A stretch of 64,000 nucleotides of DNA from Cunninghamia lanceolata (Eukaryota; Streptophyta; Pinopsida; Cupressales; Cupressaceae), in NCBI GenBank assembly GCA_027924645.1, contig BSBN01001687.1, positions 7,006,001 to 7,070,000 of the forward strand, read 5' to 3'. Under the pieces are notes generated by a model. It saw only the letters and a program-made list of their open reading frames with translations. It had not been told where the DNA came from and ran no database searches. Shown here piece after piece: positions 47,673-59,997 of this stretch (positions within the stretch are counted from its first letter, which is position 1; the number at the start of each line of letters is the position of its first letter). A program made the translations under genes and the position numbers.

Positions 47673-48530
47673 AATGGACTCAATTAACATATCTTATTAT
47701 GTTTTGTATAAAAATTTAGAATAATTTCAAAACCACCTTTTGCCCTCAATCCAAAAAAAAAACCCATAAAAATTACTGTCATGTTTTATAATTTGTACCC
47801 AATTGTAATATACAATTATTCTCATATTCTTAGAGTTTACCAGCACACTGTATTGTATTTACATGTGTTGTGAACTTCCATGGCAGCCAAGTGGAGAGTG
47901 TAACCAATCTGTACCACAGACCCAAATGCTCTAATATATGTCTCTGTCTTGCAACTCATGCCTGGGGATACAGCTCATAAATCATGACTTGGACAATGAT
48001 TAATTACCACGACAGGAATCAACTTACACATTATTGGGTTTTGTAGTTTCAAAATACATGACACAATGTGGGTACGACAAACAAAAGGCAAATAGATACA
48101 TGGTAGGAGGCTCAAAACTTAAAAGTAACTAGAATAATTATGTGTCTCTTAAAGTAGAAAAATACACAGACATGAATATCTATGATGTTACAGCAGGTTT
48201 CTAGATACCCAGGGAAAAAAAGTTTACAGGACAAACTCTCCAGCCTGGACTCTAGGATATAGAGCTACGGTTGTTTTCTTGTCTAACTAAACGGGTGTGT
48301 CTGTTACACACTGTTACTAATAGTATTACTAGATAATAGAAGGAAAAAGCAAAAGTTTAAATAAAATAAACAATAAAATATTCTAAACATAAAGAAAAAG
48401 GAGAAGAATTCGAGGAGGTTAGCAATAAGTACATGATCAGAAAAAAGATACAAGAGAAGTAAAATTTAGAATATTAAATTAAAATCTAGAATGTTGAATT
48501 AACCTAAAATGACTGAGGTTCTAACCCTCG
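47673..48530. other. No recognised feature
   Basis: Mixed sequence with no frame, RNA gene or element boundary I can support. Confidence 0.5.
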
Positions 48531-49009
48531 TCTCTATTGAGAATCAGTGAGATTATGGAGGTATTTATTAATTTTAATTTTCAATTACATCTTTCAAATT
48601 TTTTTTTTTTTTAAAGTAATTTTCTATTTTATAAAGATTTTTGTGGACTCAATGTGAATGTGGTGTTCCGTTTTGGAAGAATATTCAACAAAAGAACAGA
48701 TTTCTCAATGTATCTAAGTTTAATGTCAGTACCATGTTTTTTGACCCTGTAGTAATTGTACCATAAGTTTCACCAATAAATTTTATTATAAGTTATTGTT
48801 TTTCATCATCACTTTTGATGTTGAGAAGTCAAAAACAAGATTAAAAATATATATTTAAGTTAAAATATATGTTTTTTAATAATTACAATGATAATGGCAG
48901 CAAGAGGGTTATAATGGAGTGAGTGAATAACAAAAACCTCTTAATATAAATTTGACAATAATTTATACTCAAACATTCATTAACACTCATCTCTATTGAG
49001 ATTATGGAG

Positions 49010-49023
49010 GTGCATATTAATTT
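49010..49023. repeat. Target duplication of LINE, left copy
   Basis: GTGCATATTAATTT, repeated at 50031-50044. Confidence 0.85.
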
Positions 49024-50030
49024 TTTTCTATTAGCTATAGAGAGTACCAAAAAGAGTAACAGTTCACCAAGAATCACCAGGACAGAGGCAAATCCTCACA
49101 TCAAACCACAGTATCAACTATACAGATATACAAGATCATGAACAACAACCAAACACTAGTGCAGAATATCAGGGTAAGTATCAACCCACACGATCCAACC
49201 TAGTGGGCCTTCCATCCAGACAATGTTCTTCCTCTCCTGAATTTGGGCCAGTATAAAGATCTCTTCCTTTCTCGTAATTTGGTTCCTTTTGATCACCTGG
49301 TTCAGTCTTCATAAAGTGTCCTCGAACATTTGCTGATCATCCAGAGTCTTACGCCACTGGTAACCATACTTGAGCTTATAAATAAAAAATGTGGATTGAC
49401 CATCTTTGAGGAACTTCCTGAGCTTTTCCTTCTCGATCATCATAGTAGTAGTAGTTTGACCCTGCAAGAAGATTTTAAAATAAGTGAGTTTACGAAAACA
49501 CTCAGTAAGATCCCTTGGCTTACCTTGGTATTTCTCTTCATTCCTGCACTTCTAGATCTGCCAAAGAATGTTAGAAGAGAGAATATTCCCAAAAAAATTT
49601 GCATCTTTACTAATACCATTAATATACCCAGTAACCATCTGAAGAATGTTAACATTAATAGAATAAACAATACCAAAGAGTCTCCAAATTTCTTTAGCAA
49701 AAAGACAGTCAAATAAGATATGCCTGCCCGAATCAAGCATTCTGCAGATACTACAAACATCAGTAGAATGAGAGTCACTTCTGATCGGTAATCTATCAAG
49801 TAAAACCAACCACTTAAAACATTGAATTTTAGGCTCAACAGGGCTTTTCCAAATACTATCCAGCAATTTATTCCAAGAATTATCATCAAAAGAACAATAC
49901 CAAACTTTATTAATATGTTCAACAATATCACCATTGTGATCAATAATTTTATAAATGTTCTTAGCTTTAAGCTTATCTAAGACAATACCATCCAGCCACT
50001 TGCACTTAATGAATCTGTGTGAATCAACAT
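49024..50030 (-). mobile_element. 5'-truncated LINE with zinc-binding domain
   Basis: A minus-strand LINE 3' part of 1,007 bp with a short A-tail remnant at its 3' end (T-run at 49024-49027) and a 14-bp duplication. The frame 49866-49552 encodes the RT zinc-binding domain: IWKSPVEPKIQCFKWLVLLD, RLPIRSDSHSTDVCSICRML, DSGRHILFDCLFAKEIW (C-x2-C ... H-x4-C pattern). Neither RT nor an RNase H domain is seen. Its tail is unlike the ATCAAAAA tail of the other LINEs here, so it is a different family. Confidence 0.83.
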
Positions 50031-50044
50031 GTGCATATTAATTT
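50031..50044. repeat. Target duplication of LINE, right copy
   Basis: GTGCATATTAATTT, partner of 49010-49023. Confidence 0.85.
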
Positions 50045-50899
50045 CAATTTTCAATCACATTTTTCAATTTTTTTATTTTTTAAAATGTAATTTTCTATTT
50101 TATAAAGATTTTTGTGGACTCAATGTGAATGTGGTGTCCCTTTTAGGAAGAATATTCAACAAAAGAACATATTTCTCAATATATCTCAGTACCATGTTTT
50201 TTTGACCCTATAGTAATTGTACCATCAGTTTCACCAATATATTTTATTATAATTTATTGCTTTTCATCATCACTTTTAATTTTGAGAAGTCAAAAACAAA
50301 ATTAAAAATATATATTTAAGTTAAAATATATGTTTTTAATAATTACAATGATAATGGCAGCAAGAGGGTTATAATGGAGTGAGTGAATAACAAAAGCCTC
50401 TTAATATAAATTTGACAATAATTTATACCTCAAACATTCATCTGACCCAGAAATCTAATAGCTAGCATAGTTGTCTGAAGTACGTCTACCTAAAAGATAC
50501 CTGGAGATGTCAGTCTCAAAGTACTTATCTAACCTACACTGCAAATTCAATATAAACACCTTCAGACCATATCTCTTAGCATCTTTTAAATAGATGTACA
50601 TAAGATATCTATATTAATTTTTAAACAACTAAATTAAAATTATTTAAAAGTAAACCCAACTACTTAAAAAGAATCAGGATAACTTTAACAAAATAGATAT
50701 CTCATCTGTAACATTAAACTAAAAGAAGCCTCCATCTTTAAGACTAAACCAAAAGAAAGGATGACTTCCAAATTTTTTTAGAAAAATGTACAGAATATTT
50801 GGATAAGTAAAAATTTTAAAGGCTTTCGGAGAAAACTATGTATTAAACTTTTACATCAGACCACACTGGATGTTCCATCTTCAGCCTGATTTGGGCAAA

Positions 50900-51230
50900 T
50901 TAATAGGGATTATCAATTAAAAATGTCATCGACCAAAGTGCTCCCTTTCTAGAAAATGTCACAGGATTGGTCTCTTCCTTGCTTTCCAAGCCTCTCAATA
51001 AATGCTTCACATGATTCAATACCTGGCATCCACCATCATTCTGCAATAGCCGCACAACTTCATCTACTTTGCCCATATTGAATAAGCTACCAGACAACTT
51101 ATTCTGGCCTCCTCTATTTATCGAACCAGTACCATGGACCCCTCTACAGCGACCCACAAATTATACGTTATGTAATCGGGCTCTTTGCCTCTTTGCACAG
51201 CTTCAAAAGATTTCCTTAATTAGAAAAAAT
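50900..51230 (-). pseudogene. Possible pentatricopeptide-repeat (PPR) gene relic
   Basis: Across minus frames with shifts and stops, FEAVQRGKEPDYITYN is close to the PPR consensus (x-G-x-x-P-D-x-x-T-Y-N). MGKVDEVVRLLQ, in a different frame just downstream, fits a following PPR helix. Both fit one or two repeats of an organellar RNA-binding PPR protein; nothing else of the gene is visible. Weak call based on short motifs. Confidence 0.4.
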
Positions 51231-51309
51231 GGATGCAAAGAGTCACTTTTCCGTTATATCTACCAGTCCTCAGCCTCCACTTTAAATAGGATTCCAGCAC
51301 ATTAAATAG

Positions 51310-53430
51310 TGCTGGAAAAAGGAGGCCAAGAAAATGCATTATATTGCTCTATCATCTCAAAAAATCATGAGTTGAATAACGGCTCATATCTTAACGGCCA
51401 ATCCAGACAAGAAACAATAACCCCATTTCATAACTTTCCCTAAAAAGAAAACAAAACCAATTCATGAATATCAAAACACATTCTTGTAACCCTATTTTAA
51501 CAGCACATAACGAAGAGTAGTCCGTCAGTTTCAACAATTGTGTCCAGGGCCTACATTTGATGGCCATATGGCTGTATTTAGCAATTTTTGTAGTAAAATA
51601 CAGTTAAAATTTTGAGAAGATTGTATCACATGAAAGGGAAGTTTTAGACAGACCATCAAAAATTATATAAGATGATGGTAAAATATATATCTAGTCTATG
51701 ATATAATTTTCTAAAAATAAAATATGTTTTCACTTTTGAAAGGATAACTGTTACAAAAAATTTCCCATCACTTAGAATTTCCCACATTCTAACCTTTTTC
51801 CTTTATTAAGTCGGATTTATATGTTTTATAATCTTTCTTTATTTTATTTTAGAACTGTTATCAATATGAATAATCTCTATGGTGTACAGCTGTGCTCGTC
51901 TTTTCAGCAACTGTTCTTTAGAGCTGCTGTGTATTTGTATTTTGTAATTGTTTTGCTTCATTCAATATAAATATGAATTAAACTCTTATATCTTATAATC
52001 TTTCCTTTTCTACAATTATTATCAATACAAATTAATATATTAAATTAGAGTAGTGTAACTTATAAACTTTCCTTGTGCAATTATTACCAACTCTGAACAT
52101 TTTTGTTATACATAACTCGGGGATGGTTTATAGACTACCTAGGTAGGTAATAAACTTGAGAAGGAAAGTATGTGAAGACAGCCTATGATGGAAGTACAAC
52201 AGCACATGTAGGGAGCAGATTTTGAACTTGACGGTTATCTATGCCTGCCAAGCAGTCCTTTTAGCACCATTCAGTACATAAGTTTTTTCAGCCTCTTTAA
52301 GGAACTTTAAATTTTAAAGTGGTGGTGTTTGTCACTGTTGCCCTTCATAGTACATACAGTTGTATGCTTCCAATGCAGTGATAGAAATATGTAACCAAGT
52401 ACCATTTGTTTTTACATATATTTGAAATATTATTATACATAATCTATATATAAATATGTAAAAAAAAATTACAGTTAAAAACAAAAAACATCTAAACGAG
52501 CTCAACTTTTAAATTTAGATAGGAGTATGTTTGATGTCATTGATGGGAAGCTAATTAGTTTCTATACATTCTCTGGAACATAGTAGCCTTAACTGACCTA
52601 GTTAAATTAACATTTAAATGCTGAAGTTAGCTGTCATACAAAGCTCACGCTGATCAACAAATATCAGGAAACTTTGGCAAGACTTAATAAAACTGTCTAG
52701 AAAAAAGTAATAATAATATGCTTATATGATCTCATAGTTTGTTATTACGACTACCCTTTTCCCAAATTTGCGAGGTCAATCTATTAACAACGTTTCTCCA
52801 TTGAGTTTACTCATTTATCTTTTCCATGTCCACAAAGATGATACCCAATTTGCACCAACGCTCAAGTCTACTAGCAACAACTAATCAATACTTAGGATTG
52901 TTATTATTATGTCTAGTTCAAATCCTTATTAAATAACTCCTTATAACGTGCAAATCCTTAAGAGAACAGCCTGCCAAAAGCACTTCATTACTTCTATAGA
53001 GAAAAAAGGCAAAGCCATGCCAATTAAACAAAAAAGTCCAATTTTCCAGCCCTTGCAGAAGCCTCGTGCACTTGCCCTACATAGTTATGACATTTCTCTC
53101 TTCAAGATATCACAAGACCTTACCCTGCTCAATCATGCAGAAAAAAGGATTTCACAGACCTTACTCTGCTCAATCCAGCAGAACCAACCAGGTCTCTTTA
53201 TCATGTTCATGGGGATTGTTCATTGCTTTCCCTCTTAAAACACATCATATTTACTCTCAATTGGGAAATTGGACCTTTTTCTCAAGAACCCCACCCCCAA
53301 CTTCACAGAAATGGACTAAATCTTACAAAAAGAATGCATTCAATGACCCTACAGCCTACTCCCTTATCCCCTTCCCTCAATACAAAATACATATTCTCTG
53401 TCTGTCAAAACCCACCATGTTTTCCCTCAC
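51310..53430. other. Region downstream of the GATA gene, no gene seen
   Basis: AT-rich sequence without a recognised element. The plus frames at 52948-53447 have no domain and overlap each other; they are not called. The 3' UTR of the GATA gene probably ends between 53430 and 53650, but no polyadenylation signal decides it. Confidence 0.5.
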
Positions 53431-53650
53431 ATACTGATTGTACATGACACAGGCAAATGAATTATAAAAACTTTGATTTTCTAGCCCAATCTGCTAGAAT
53501 CGTGAAGCCTTGACCAGATAAAGAATGACAGCAAAGCTCTTACCCATTTAACAATACGAGACCAATCCCCCAAGATGCAGCATGGGTGAGACTGGCCTTG
53601 AATGTCTCTGGGTATTCAACAATTCAATTTCCCCAATTCCTAACATAGTA

Positions 53651-54949
53651 TCAGATAAGAAGCCTGTAATCATCCCTGATGTGCACCAAGTAATCATCTT
53701 CAGGTCCAAAATATGCTTGTTTTCCCTGGGAGGTGGGTTGTTTCATAGTTTCCTTTTGACGTCTCATTTCCAAGACCTTCTTGTGGGAATTGGAGTGTTT
53801 CTCAACTGAGAAAGTAGGGCTTGCAGCAGGTCTGTATTCTGGAAGAAGTCTCCCAGACTTGTATCTCACACCACAGGCATTACATAATGTCTTGGGACCC
53901 ATAGGTCCAGCTCTCCACTGTGGAGTTTTCTGGATGCCACAATGCATACATTTCCTGACATTCATTGGGTCCTGCACCTTTTTCTTGTTCCCTTGAGTAG
54001 CCATGCTGATTTTTTTTAAAGGATAGGATTCTGCTTGTTCAGAAACAAAGTAATCTGAATCACTACTGACTGCAGCGTTAGCAGACAGGGAAGAGTTTGG
54101 GCCATTCTCCAATACAATATCAGAGGAAGCAGGGGAAAGAATCCTCGAAGCCCAATTGCAAACAGGGACTCTTGACCTCTTGCTTCTTGCTTTTCCTGGT
54201 ACAGTGATTTCTGATCTAAAAGTGGAGTTTTTTCCAGAGCAAGAGCTGCTTTCCAATACTGATATAGGACTTGAGCTTCTAAATTTATCTGAACTTTGCT
54301 CTTCACCATGTTTGTCCTCCAATCCAACTCCAAAATCAGGACAAAATAGGGGCTTTGGTCCATTCTCTAAAAAAGAGTCTTCTACAAAGTTTGAAAGCCA
54401 TTCTAGCTCAGCCAAATCATCACACTGGTCCACAGGAAAAAAAACAAAAACCCAGTTGAGAACTTCAAACACAACCAATCTCAGAAACTTATGACAAATT
54501 TGGTTATCTTTAGAAAAACAAGAAATTCATCTCAAAGGTTCATCTAGTTCTTATAACCCACAACAAAAAATCAACTAGTTTTATACAAATGGACCATACA
54601 AAAGCACAGCATTTCACATTGTTTCCAAAAAAGGAAGGTACAGAAAAAGGACACTCACAGGAACACATAGGTCTCCAGGATTGCTTTCATCTGCTCCATC
54701 TACAGTGAAATTGCAGCTCTCAGCTTCTGTCTTGGAGCTTTCACCAAAAATGTCACTTTTTGGTAAATTGATACTGTTTTCTCCAATGGGTCCTCCAATT
54801 TCTTCATTTGAGAAGTCCAATAGGTCATCTATATGGTCAAAAAGGTCCCCCTGGAGGCTTGCTTCCAGCTTGGTCATTACCCCTGACTTCATTCCACCCA
54901 CCAATGATGTTCCATAGCCTGTCCCAATGTACATGTCTGCAGCTTCCAT
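53651..54949 (-). CDS. GATA-type zinc finger transcription factor, class A
   Basis: Two coding exons, 54949-54659 (97 codons) and 54424-53651 (257 codons plus TGA), give 354 residues. The 234-bp intron (54658-54425) has GTGAGT...CCAG and falls between codons. ATG 54949 is chosen because an in-frame TGA lies upstream. The single zinc finger is C256-x2-C259-x18-C278-x2-C281 (KCMHCGIQKTPQWRAGPMGP), followed by the basic GVRYKSGRLLPEYRPAASPT typical of class A plant GATA factors. The N-terminal half is acidic, with the family motifs DHIDDLLDFSNEE (38-50) and LAELEWLSNFVEDSF (101-115). KARSKRSR (175-182) is a likely nuclear signal. It would bind WGATAR sites in the nucleus; plant relatives act in light and growth regulation, the exact role here unknown. 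All key residues are present, and it appears to be the only intact gene in the window. Confidence 0.93.
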
Positions 54950-54997
54950 GTCCAAAGACTGCTCACAGGATGAAACTCAATTCACTTCCAGTATTTT
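54950..54997 (-). other. GATA gene 5' UTR, coding-exon part
   Basis: 48 bp before the ATG, following the acceptor TTGTTTACAG at 55007-54998. It contains the in-frame TGA that fixes the start. Confidence 0.55.
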
Positions 54998-56384
54998 CTG
55001 TAAACAATAACCACAAAGAACATCAATTTTGAGGCAAGCAAAGGACCTCGTAACTACCCAAATATGCATATTTTGTGCGTATATCATTCTACTATCGTGC
55101 TATAAGTGCCTGTATTAGATTGCAGGCAATAGTTATTTCACATTTTGATTGACAGACCAACCGTTTTCTCAAGAACTAACAGATTGAAACCCAATGCCTA
55201 TATCAATAAATGGACGATTTGAACAGCTTGTTCTGGTTTTCAAATGAAATGAATGCCTGTTTCAGTTTCAATCCTGAAGCACCCAAGAATCAAAGGATGA
55301 GTTTGGTAGCAAGCAGAAAACCTCAAAACGTCCTATCAGTTGCATTTCCACGTATGCATCATGTATTCCCAGTCCAAGTGTTGCTTTTGAATTGAACATG
55401 GATATGCATGGGGCTACTTGAGGTTTCCATCAAATTTCTCACAACCCAAAACAAAACACCAGCTTTGACACAACTACCATTCCTCACAAGCTCCTATTCA
55501 GTGGATATTCTATGTTTGAATGACGAGACCAAAATGCATGTTTTAGATTAAACAGAAAATTTAGAGGACTAATCAAGGAAAATCACAACTATCATTAAAT
55601 ACAGCAAGATTGCAGGAGAACTGTGAAGAACTTATATGCTTCATTTTAGTTATCCTTGGAACAGCTTTATTCATACCCATTGACGGATACGAAGACAGCA
55701 TTATAGATTAATGCCATAGAAATGCAACTGGCAATCAGGCAACTAGGGTCCTGTCTGTCCCCTTGAATGCAACATGTGGAGCAGTTCCATTGTTTCACAC
55801 TTAACCAGTGTTTGTGCTAATACCAGTTCTTCAACGCAATATTGTAAACAACAAGCTCTAACACAGCAATACAAGTGCAACAAGATTTTGAGAAAAAACT
55901 GTGGCCATTATGATGCTTACAAGAAATTTCAGTCCTAGCTTCCAGTAAACAGCTTAGAAAAACATGAATGGGATGTGAATGTTCAATCCCCAGAGATGGA
56001 CATCACCATAGATTTATATGTGAATGCCATGGGAAACTAGCAACCAACAACTACGTTGGGAGGGCTAGTCCCTTGAATGCGGCAACATTTGGAACAGTTT
56101 TAATCACAATACACTGTACAATAGCCAATATAATTGAACCTTAGCGTACATCTTCATTGGGTTTTGCAAGGACATATCAGTGCTGCTACAGTTGCTAATG
56201 CTTTTTCAATGCAATGTTGAAAACAGTGAGTCCTAAAACAGCTACGCAAGTGACAAAACAAACAAATTGGGAAAGAATGGGAGCTATATCCTGCTTTTAA
56301 GAAACATCAGTCCAAACTGCTACTACTAAACATCTTGAAATAGAATGAGAGAGATTGGAAAAAACACTCGCCAGAATTCAATAC
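54998..56384 (-). other. Probable 5' UTR intron of the GATA gene
   Basis: 1,387 bp from a donor at 56384 (CTCAAG|GTATTG) to an acceptor at 54998 (TTTACAG). No coding sequence is seen inside. The inner sequence has two similar stretches (near 55740-55860 and 56040-56230, sharing CCCTTGAATGC and CAATGCAATGTTG-like words), which suggests an old internal duplication. The donor is inferred and not supported by transcripts. Confidence 0.5.
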
Positions 56385-56790
56385 CTTGAGACTCTGAACT
56401 TAGGCTCCTCGGTGATGAAGTGCTGGGATGTTGAGGAGACTGAAGAGAAAGGTGATTGGTATTAAAGTAAGAAGCTTTGCAAACAAGCAATATTATAAAA
56501 TCAGCGAGAGCACAGCATGCAAAAGGTATCTTGCCAATTAAAACAATCAGTCCTGAGACAAGTGCCTGATAAAGAAAAGCAAGAGAATCTCTTCAAGGCA
56601 CATGACCCCTAAAAACTATTCACAAGGTATCTGAACTAAAGATATTGTATTGGAAAAAAGAATACATGGGTTCTGACAAAAGGAGAAATATTTTTAGTCT
56701 CAGTTATTTGGGTTGGTGGGTACTGAAGAAAACAGGGTAGAGAAGTAGGAGGGAGGAAGGAGAAGACTGAGCCTGTGCTTAGCTGTTCTA
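56385..56790 (-). other. Probable non-coding first exon of the GATA gene
   Basis: C/T-rich leader (CTCCTTCCTCCCTCCTACTT, about 56765-56746 on the minus strand), as common in plant 5' UTRs, ending at CTCAAG before the donor. The start is a guess from the TATA-like site upstream. Confidence 0.4.
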
Positions 56791-56810
56791 ACAACTGGCT
56801 TGATGGTGAA

Positions 56811-56820
56811 GTATAAACGT
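56811..56820 (-). promoter_or_regulatory. TATA-like site of the GATA gene
   Basis: ACGTTTATAC on the minus strand, about 30 bp before the C/T-rich leader. A weak match, supported only by position. Confidence 0.3.
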
Positions 56821-56899
56821 GTGCACGCGGATTGCTACAGTGTGATTTGTACTGAAGGAAAGACAAAAGTTCAAAAAGCAGAAGTTTTTGATTAGATGT

Positions 56900-59780
56900 T
56901 TTTGATTTTCTATGGTTTTATATAATTCTTTTCACTGTTTTAAAAGCTGGATTTTTAATTAATAGAAAAGAAATAGAAAATTAATAGATGGTACTGGAGG
57001 ACCCATTTGAGTATACACCACTGAGACACCTAGCAGGTGAGACAGGCAGAAAAGCATTGGATAGAGAGCAACCTGTTACATATAAAGGCCATGATTAATA
57101 ATTGCCTCATTTATTACTGCGAATAAATATTGTAACAATGGGTGTTAATCAACATAACTTACTAATAAGAAAACTACTCATATTTCATGGCTGCTACGTG
57201 ACAGACAAGCCAACTAATGCAGTCAGGTAGATTGCAAACAACACCCACTTGCTTCCATGTGTTTTCCCTGCCTCCTTGCTATGAGAAAGTTCTCAGAAAT
57301 CATTATACTCTTATAGAATTCTTTTTTTATTTTTCATATTTGTTTTTTTAACCCTCTACCGTATATATTCTTCTAGATATAGAGCATCCTATGTATATAT
57401 TCTTAACCTTCCTCCTTTTTATCTAGTCTATATATTTGCACTTATATAATTTATTTTTTATTTTCTGCACTTATATAACTATTTTTTATGTATTTGCACA
57501 AACTTATACCTTAACTATCTTTCAGTATATGCCCTACAAATAGCAAACATATACATACCCATTGTTCTTATGTCCTCTAAGATCTCTGGACAACACATGC
57601 TCCATCAGAATGAAACATACCCTCATTACTGGGTAGATGTGTATACAGGCTCTATGCCCTTGTAGGACAATGCATTTTTTATAGCATAAATAACAGTTTT
57701 ATAGCAACATAAAAAAAAGTCATTAACATCTTACTGATTAGTAGAAAGCAGTAGCAGGGAGTATAAATGCCTGCAACAAATATGCAGTGTACTTGCTCTT
57801 TGAAGAATAATATATCACAGATGTATTAAGTCAATATTGTATAAGTCAATGGCAAAAAAATTTAACCTGTATAGATAATGTCTCAGTATGGTTAAGTTGA
57901 TATACATTTAGTATATACAGAAAACAGTATATAAGTATATACACATACCCTACAAAGAAAACACAGGCTTTGGTTTCTAAATATGAAAAAATGAATGATA
58001 TTCCAACCGATAAACATGCCATGTGATGTGTTTTATCACCTTACTTTTAAGTATGCAATCATAAACCTGAACTAGAGAATATATTCATCTTCTTGAAGAA
58101 TAGACAAAAGGAGGTAAAAATATTAGTGCCACCCACTTAGCCAACTCATTAAGAATCAATGGAAAAGTTAAATGGGCAAGAAGAACCAAAGGAAGAAATA
58201 AAAGAGGAAAGATGGAGGGCGTTATTATTACATTTACAGGGCTTTTTAAAAATATATATATATTTTATCCTCTACAATATGCTGGACATGATTTGTATCC
58301 ACTACCCTTGTAGTTTTTGGTTTTCCTTCTACTTCACTCTTTGGATCTTTGCTGCAAAGAATAACGGACCAGTTGTATCTTTGAATGGTTTGCTTGCAAT
58401 TCACTCCAGCATAGCCAAGTTCTTGCTAGACAATAGAAAACCACCACTTGGCTTCTTGGTTCCAATTAACTCCTAGTCACCTTTGCCCATCCAATCTAAA
58501 GTTTGGTTGAAGTCAAAAAATCCCTCTCTTGATAGACATATGGTCACATGGGAACTGTTACACCTTGTTTTTTAGTCCATAAACATCCCTACATTTAAGG
58601 CGAAAGACTCTCTCCTAAACATGGACTTTATGAATATGACCATACCAGGAAAGTGAGGAGAGTGAACATTCCCAAGTTTTAAAATACAGTCAACCCTTCT
58701 TACAAGGAGGTCACTTCCAAAAGTTGTGGATTAGACAAGCATTATTTTACAAGGCATGTGAGCTTCATAAGAATTCAGAAGACCCTCTCTTCCCATGCTC
58801 TCCCCATTGATTAAAGTACTCTTCTCTGTCCTTTATGAACATTCTCGTATATGAAATGACAAAGGATCCCTAAGATGTGGGTCACCCACACCTATTCCAC
58901 ACTGACTTTGATTCAAAGCAATTTTGAGTCATCCTTTTATGATCATGGTGGGCTGGTTTTTTTCATAAATAGACCATGACAAAACTATCAAGGTACACAC
59001 ATTCCGTGTTGACAATAAACCCAGACTCAAGAATTGCTTTTCCACTGAACTCTTCAAATTAAGGCACCAAATGTGGAGAAATTTCGGCCTCCTTATGCCT
59101 AGAATTTGTATCCTGATCTAACATAAAGTTTGTGACTCAATCTTCTTGCTGCCGACAAATTTGAAATTTGCAACGTTGAGAAAGTAGGGTCCAAGGTGGA
59201 GAGAAACTAGTATATTACCAAAAGATTCACTAATATATTGAAAATTGTTATTAGTTTATTGGAGTAAAAGTTCCACAATACACCATACCAAACTTGGATT
59301 TGATCTAGTGCCAAAAGCAATTTGTCGGTTGGATGTGATAACGCTAGTTCCAATGCCTAGGACCCATCATCCATTACAGCAAGGTACCCAATTTGAATGA
59401 TATGGGTCCATCTCTCCTATCAATAAAGCACAGGTTTTTCTTCACAGTGCACAAGCCCATGCCCATGTCGTGCCATGTAGTGAGCTTGGTGGTCAAATCT
59501 CTAGCCTCCATAATTTTCATGGAAAGACGAGACCAAGATATGTTTCCATCGTGCAAATGTGAAAGACCCCTCTAACGTTACCTTTGTTTTTACATTACAT
59601 TAATCCATGGTTAAGGAACATGGCAAGAGAGTGGTGAGAGAGTGGTGAGAGACTTTAAGGGTTTCAGACAAAAGGTCAACCCTCACTTTACACTTTGTTA
59701 GTTTTTTTAAAATATTAAATTTTGTTTAGATTATTTTTTTGGGTAAAAATATGGGTAAATATACTTATGGGCACCGTGTA
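56900..59780. other. Region upstream of the GATA gene, no gene seen
   Basis: AT-rich promoter-distal sequence. Short frames at 58159-58476 and 59374-59575 have no domain I recognise. No bounded element was found. Confidence 0.5.
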
Positions 59781-59790
59781 CAGTTAAAAG

Positions 59791-59907
59791 GTTTAAAAAA
59801 TAGTATATTAGCATTTGTACCCACAGGGGTTCAAGGAATACGTTCATAGGTTTAAAAAATAGTATATTAGCATTTGTACCCACAGGGGTTCAAGGAATAC
59901 TTCATAG
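59791..59907. repeat. Tandem duplication, 59-bp unit x2
   Basis: GTTTAAAAAATAGTATATTA...GGTTCAAGGAATAC occurs at 59791 and 59850, almost unchanged (a one-base gap near the end). Confidence 0.9.
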
Positions 59908-59997
59908 GAACAATCAGAGTTTAGAAAATTTTCTTGGCATGAGACAATTCTGAATACTATAATGCTCACATATAAAAGTCTATTAGCTAAATATATT

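Larger units (their letters stand above)
48531..50443. repeat. Tandem duplication of about 460 bp, second copy split by a LINE
   Basis: Unit 1 (48531 to about 48989) starts TCTCTATTGAG and includes AAAGATTTTTGTGGACTCAA and ATTACAATGATAATGGCAGC. Unit 2 starts at 48990, is interrupted at 49024-50030 and resumes at 50045, ending near 50443. The copies are close but carry several small differences and gaps. Confidence 0.85.

Noticed and set aside
52948..53447. Three plus-strand frames downstream of the GATA gene
   Set aside because: They overlap each other in different frames, have low-complexity composition and no domain; they may overlap the GATA 3' UTR in antisense.
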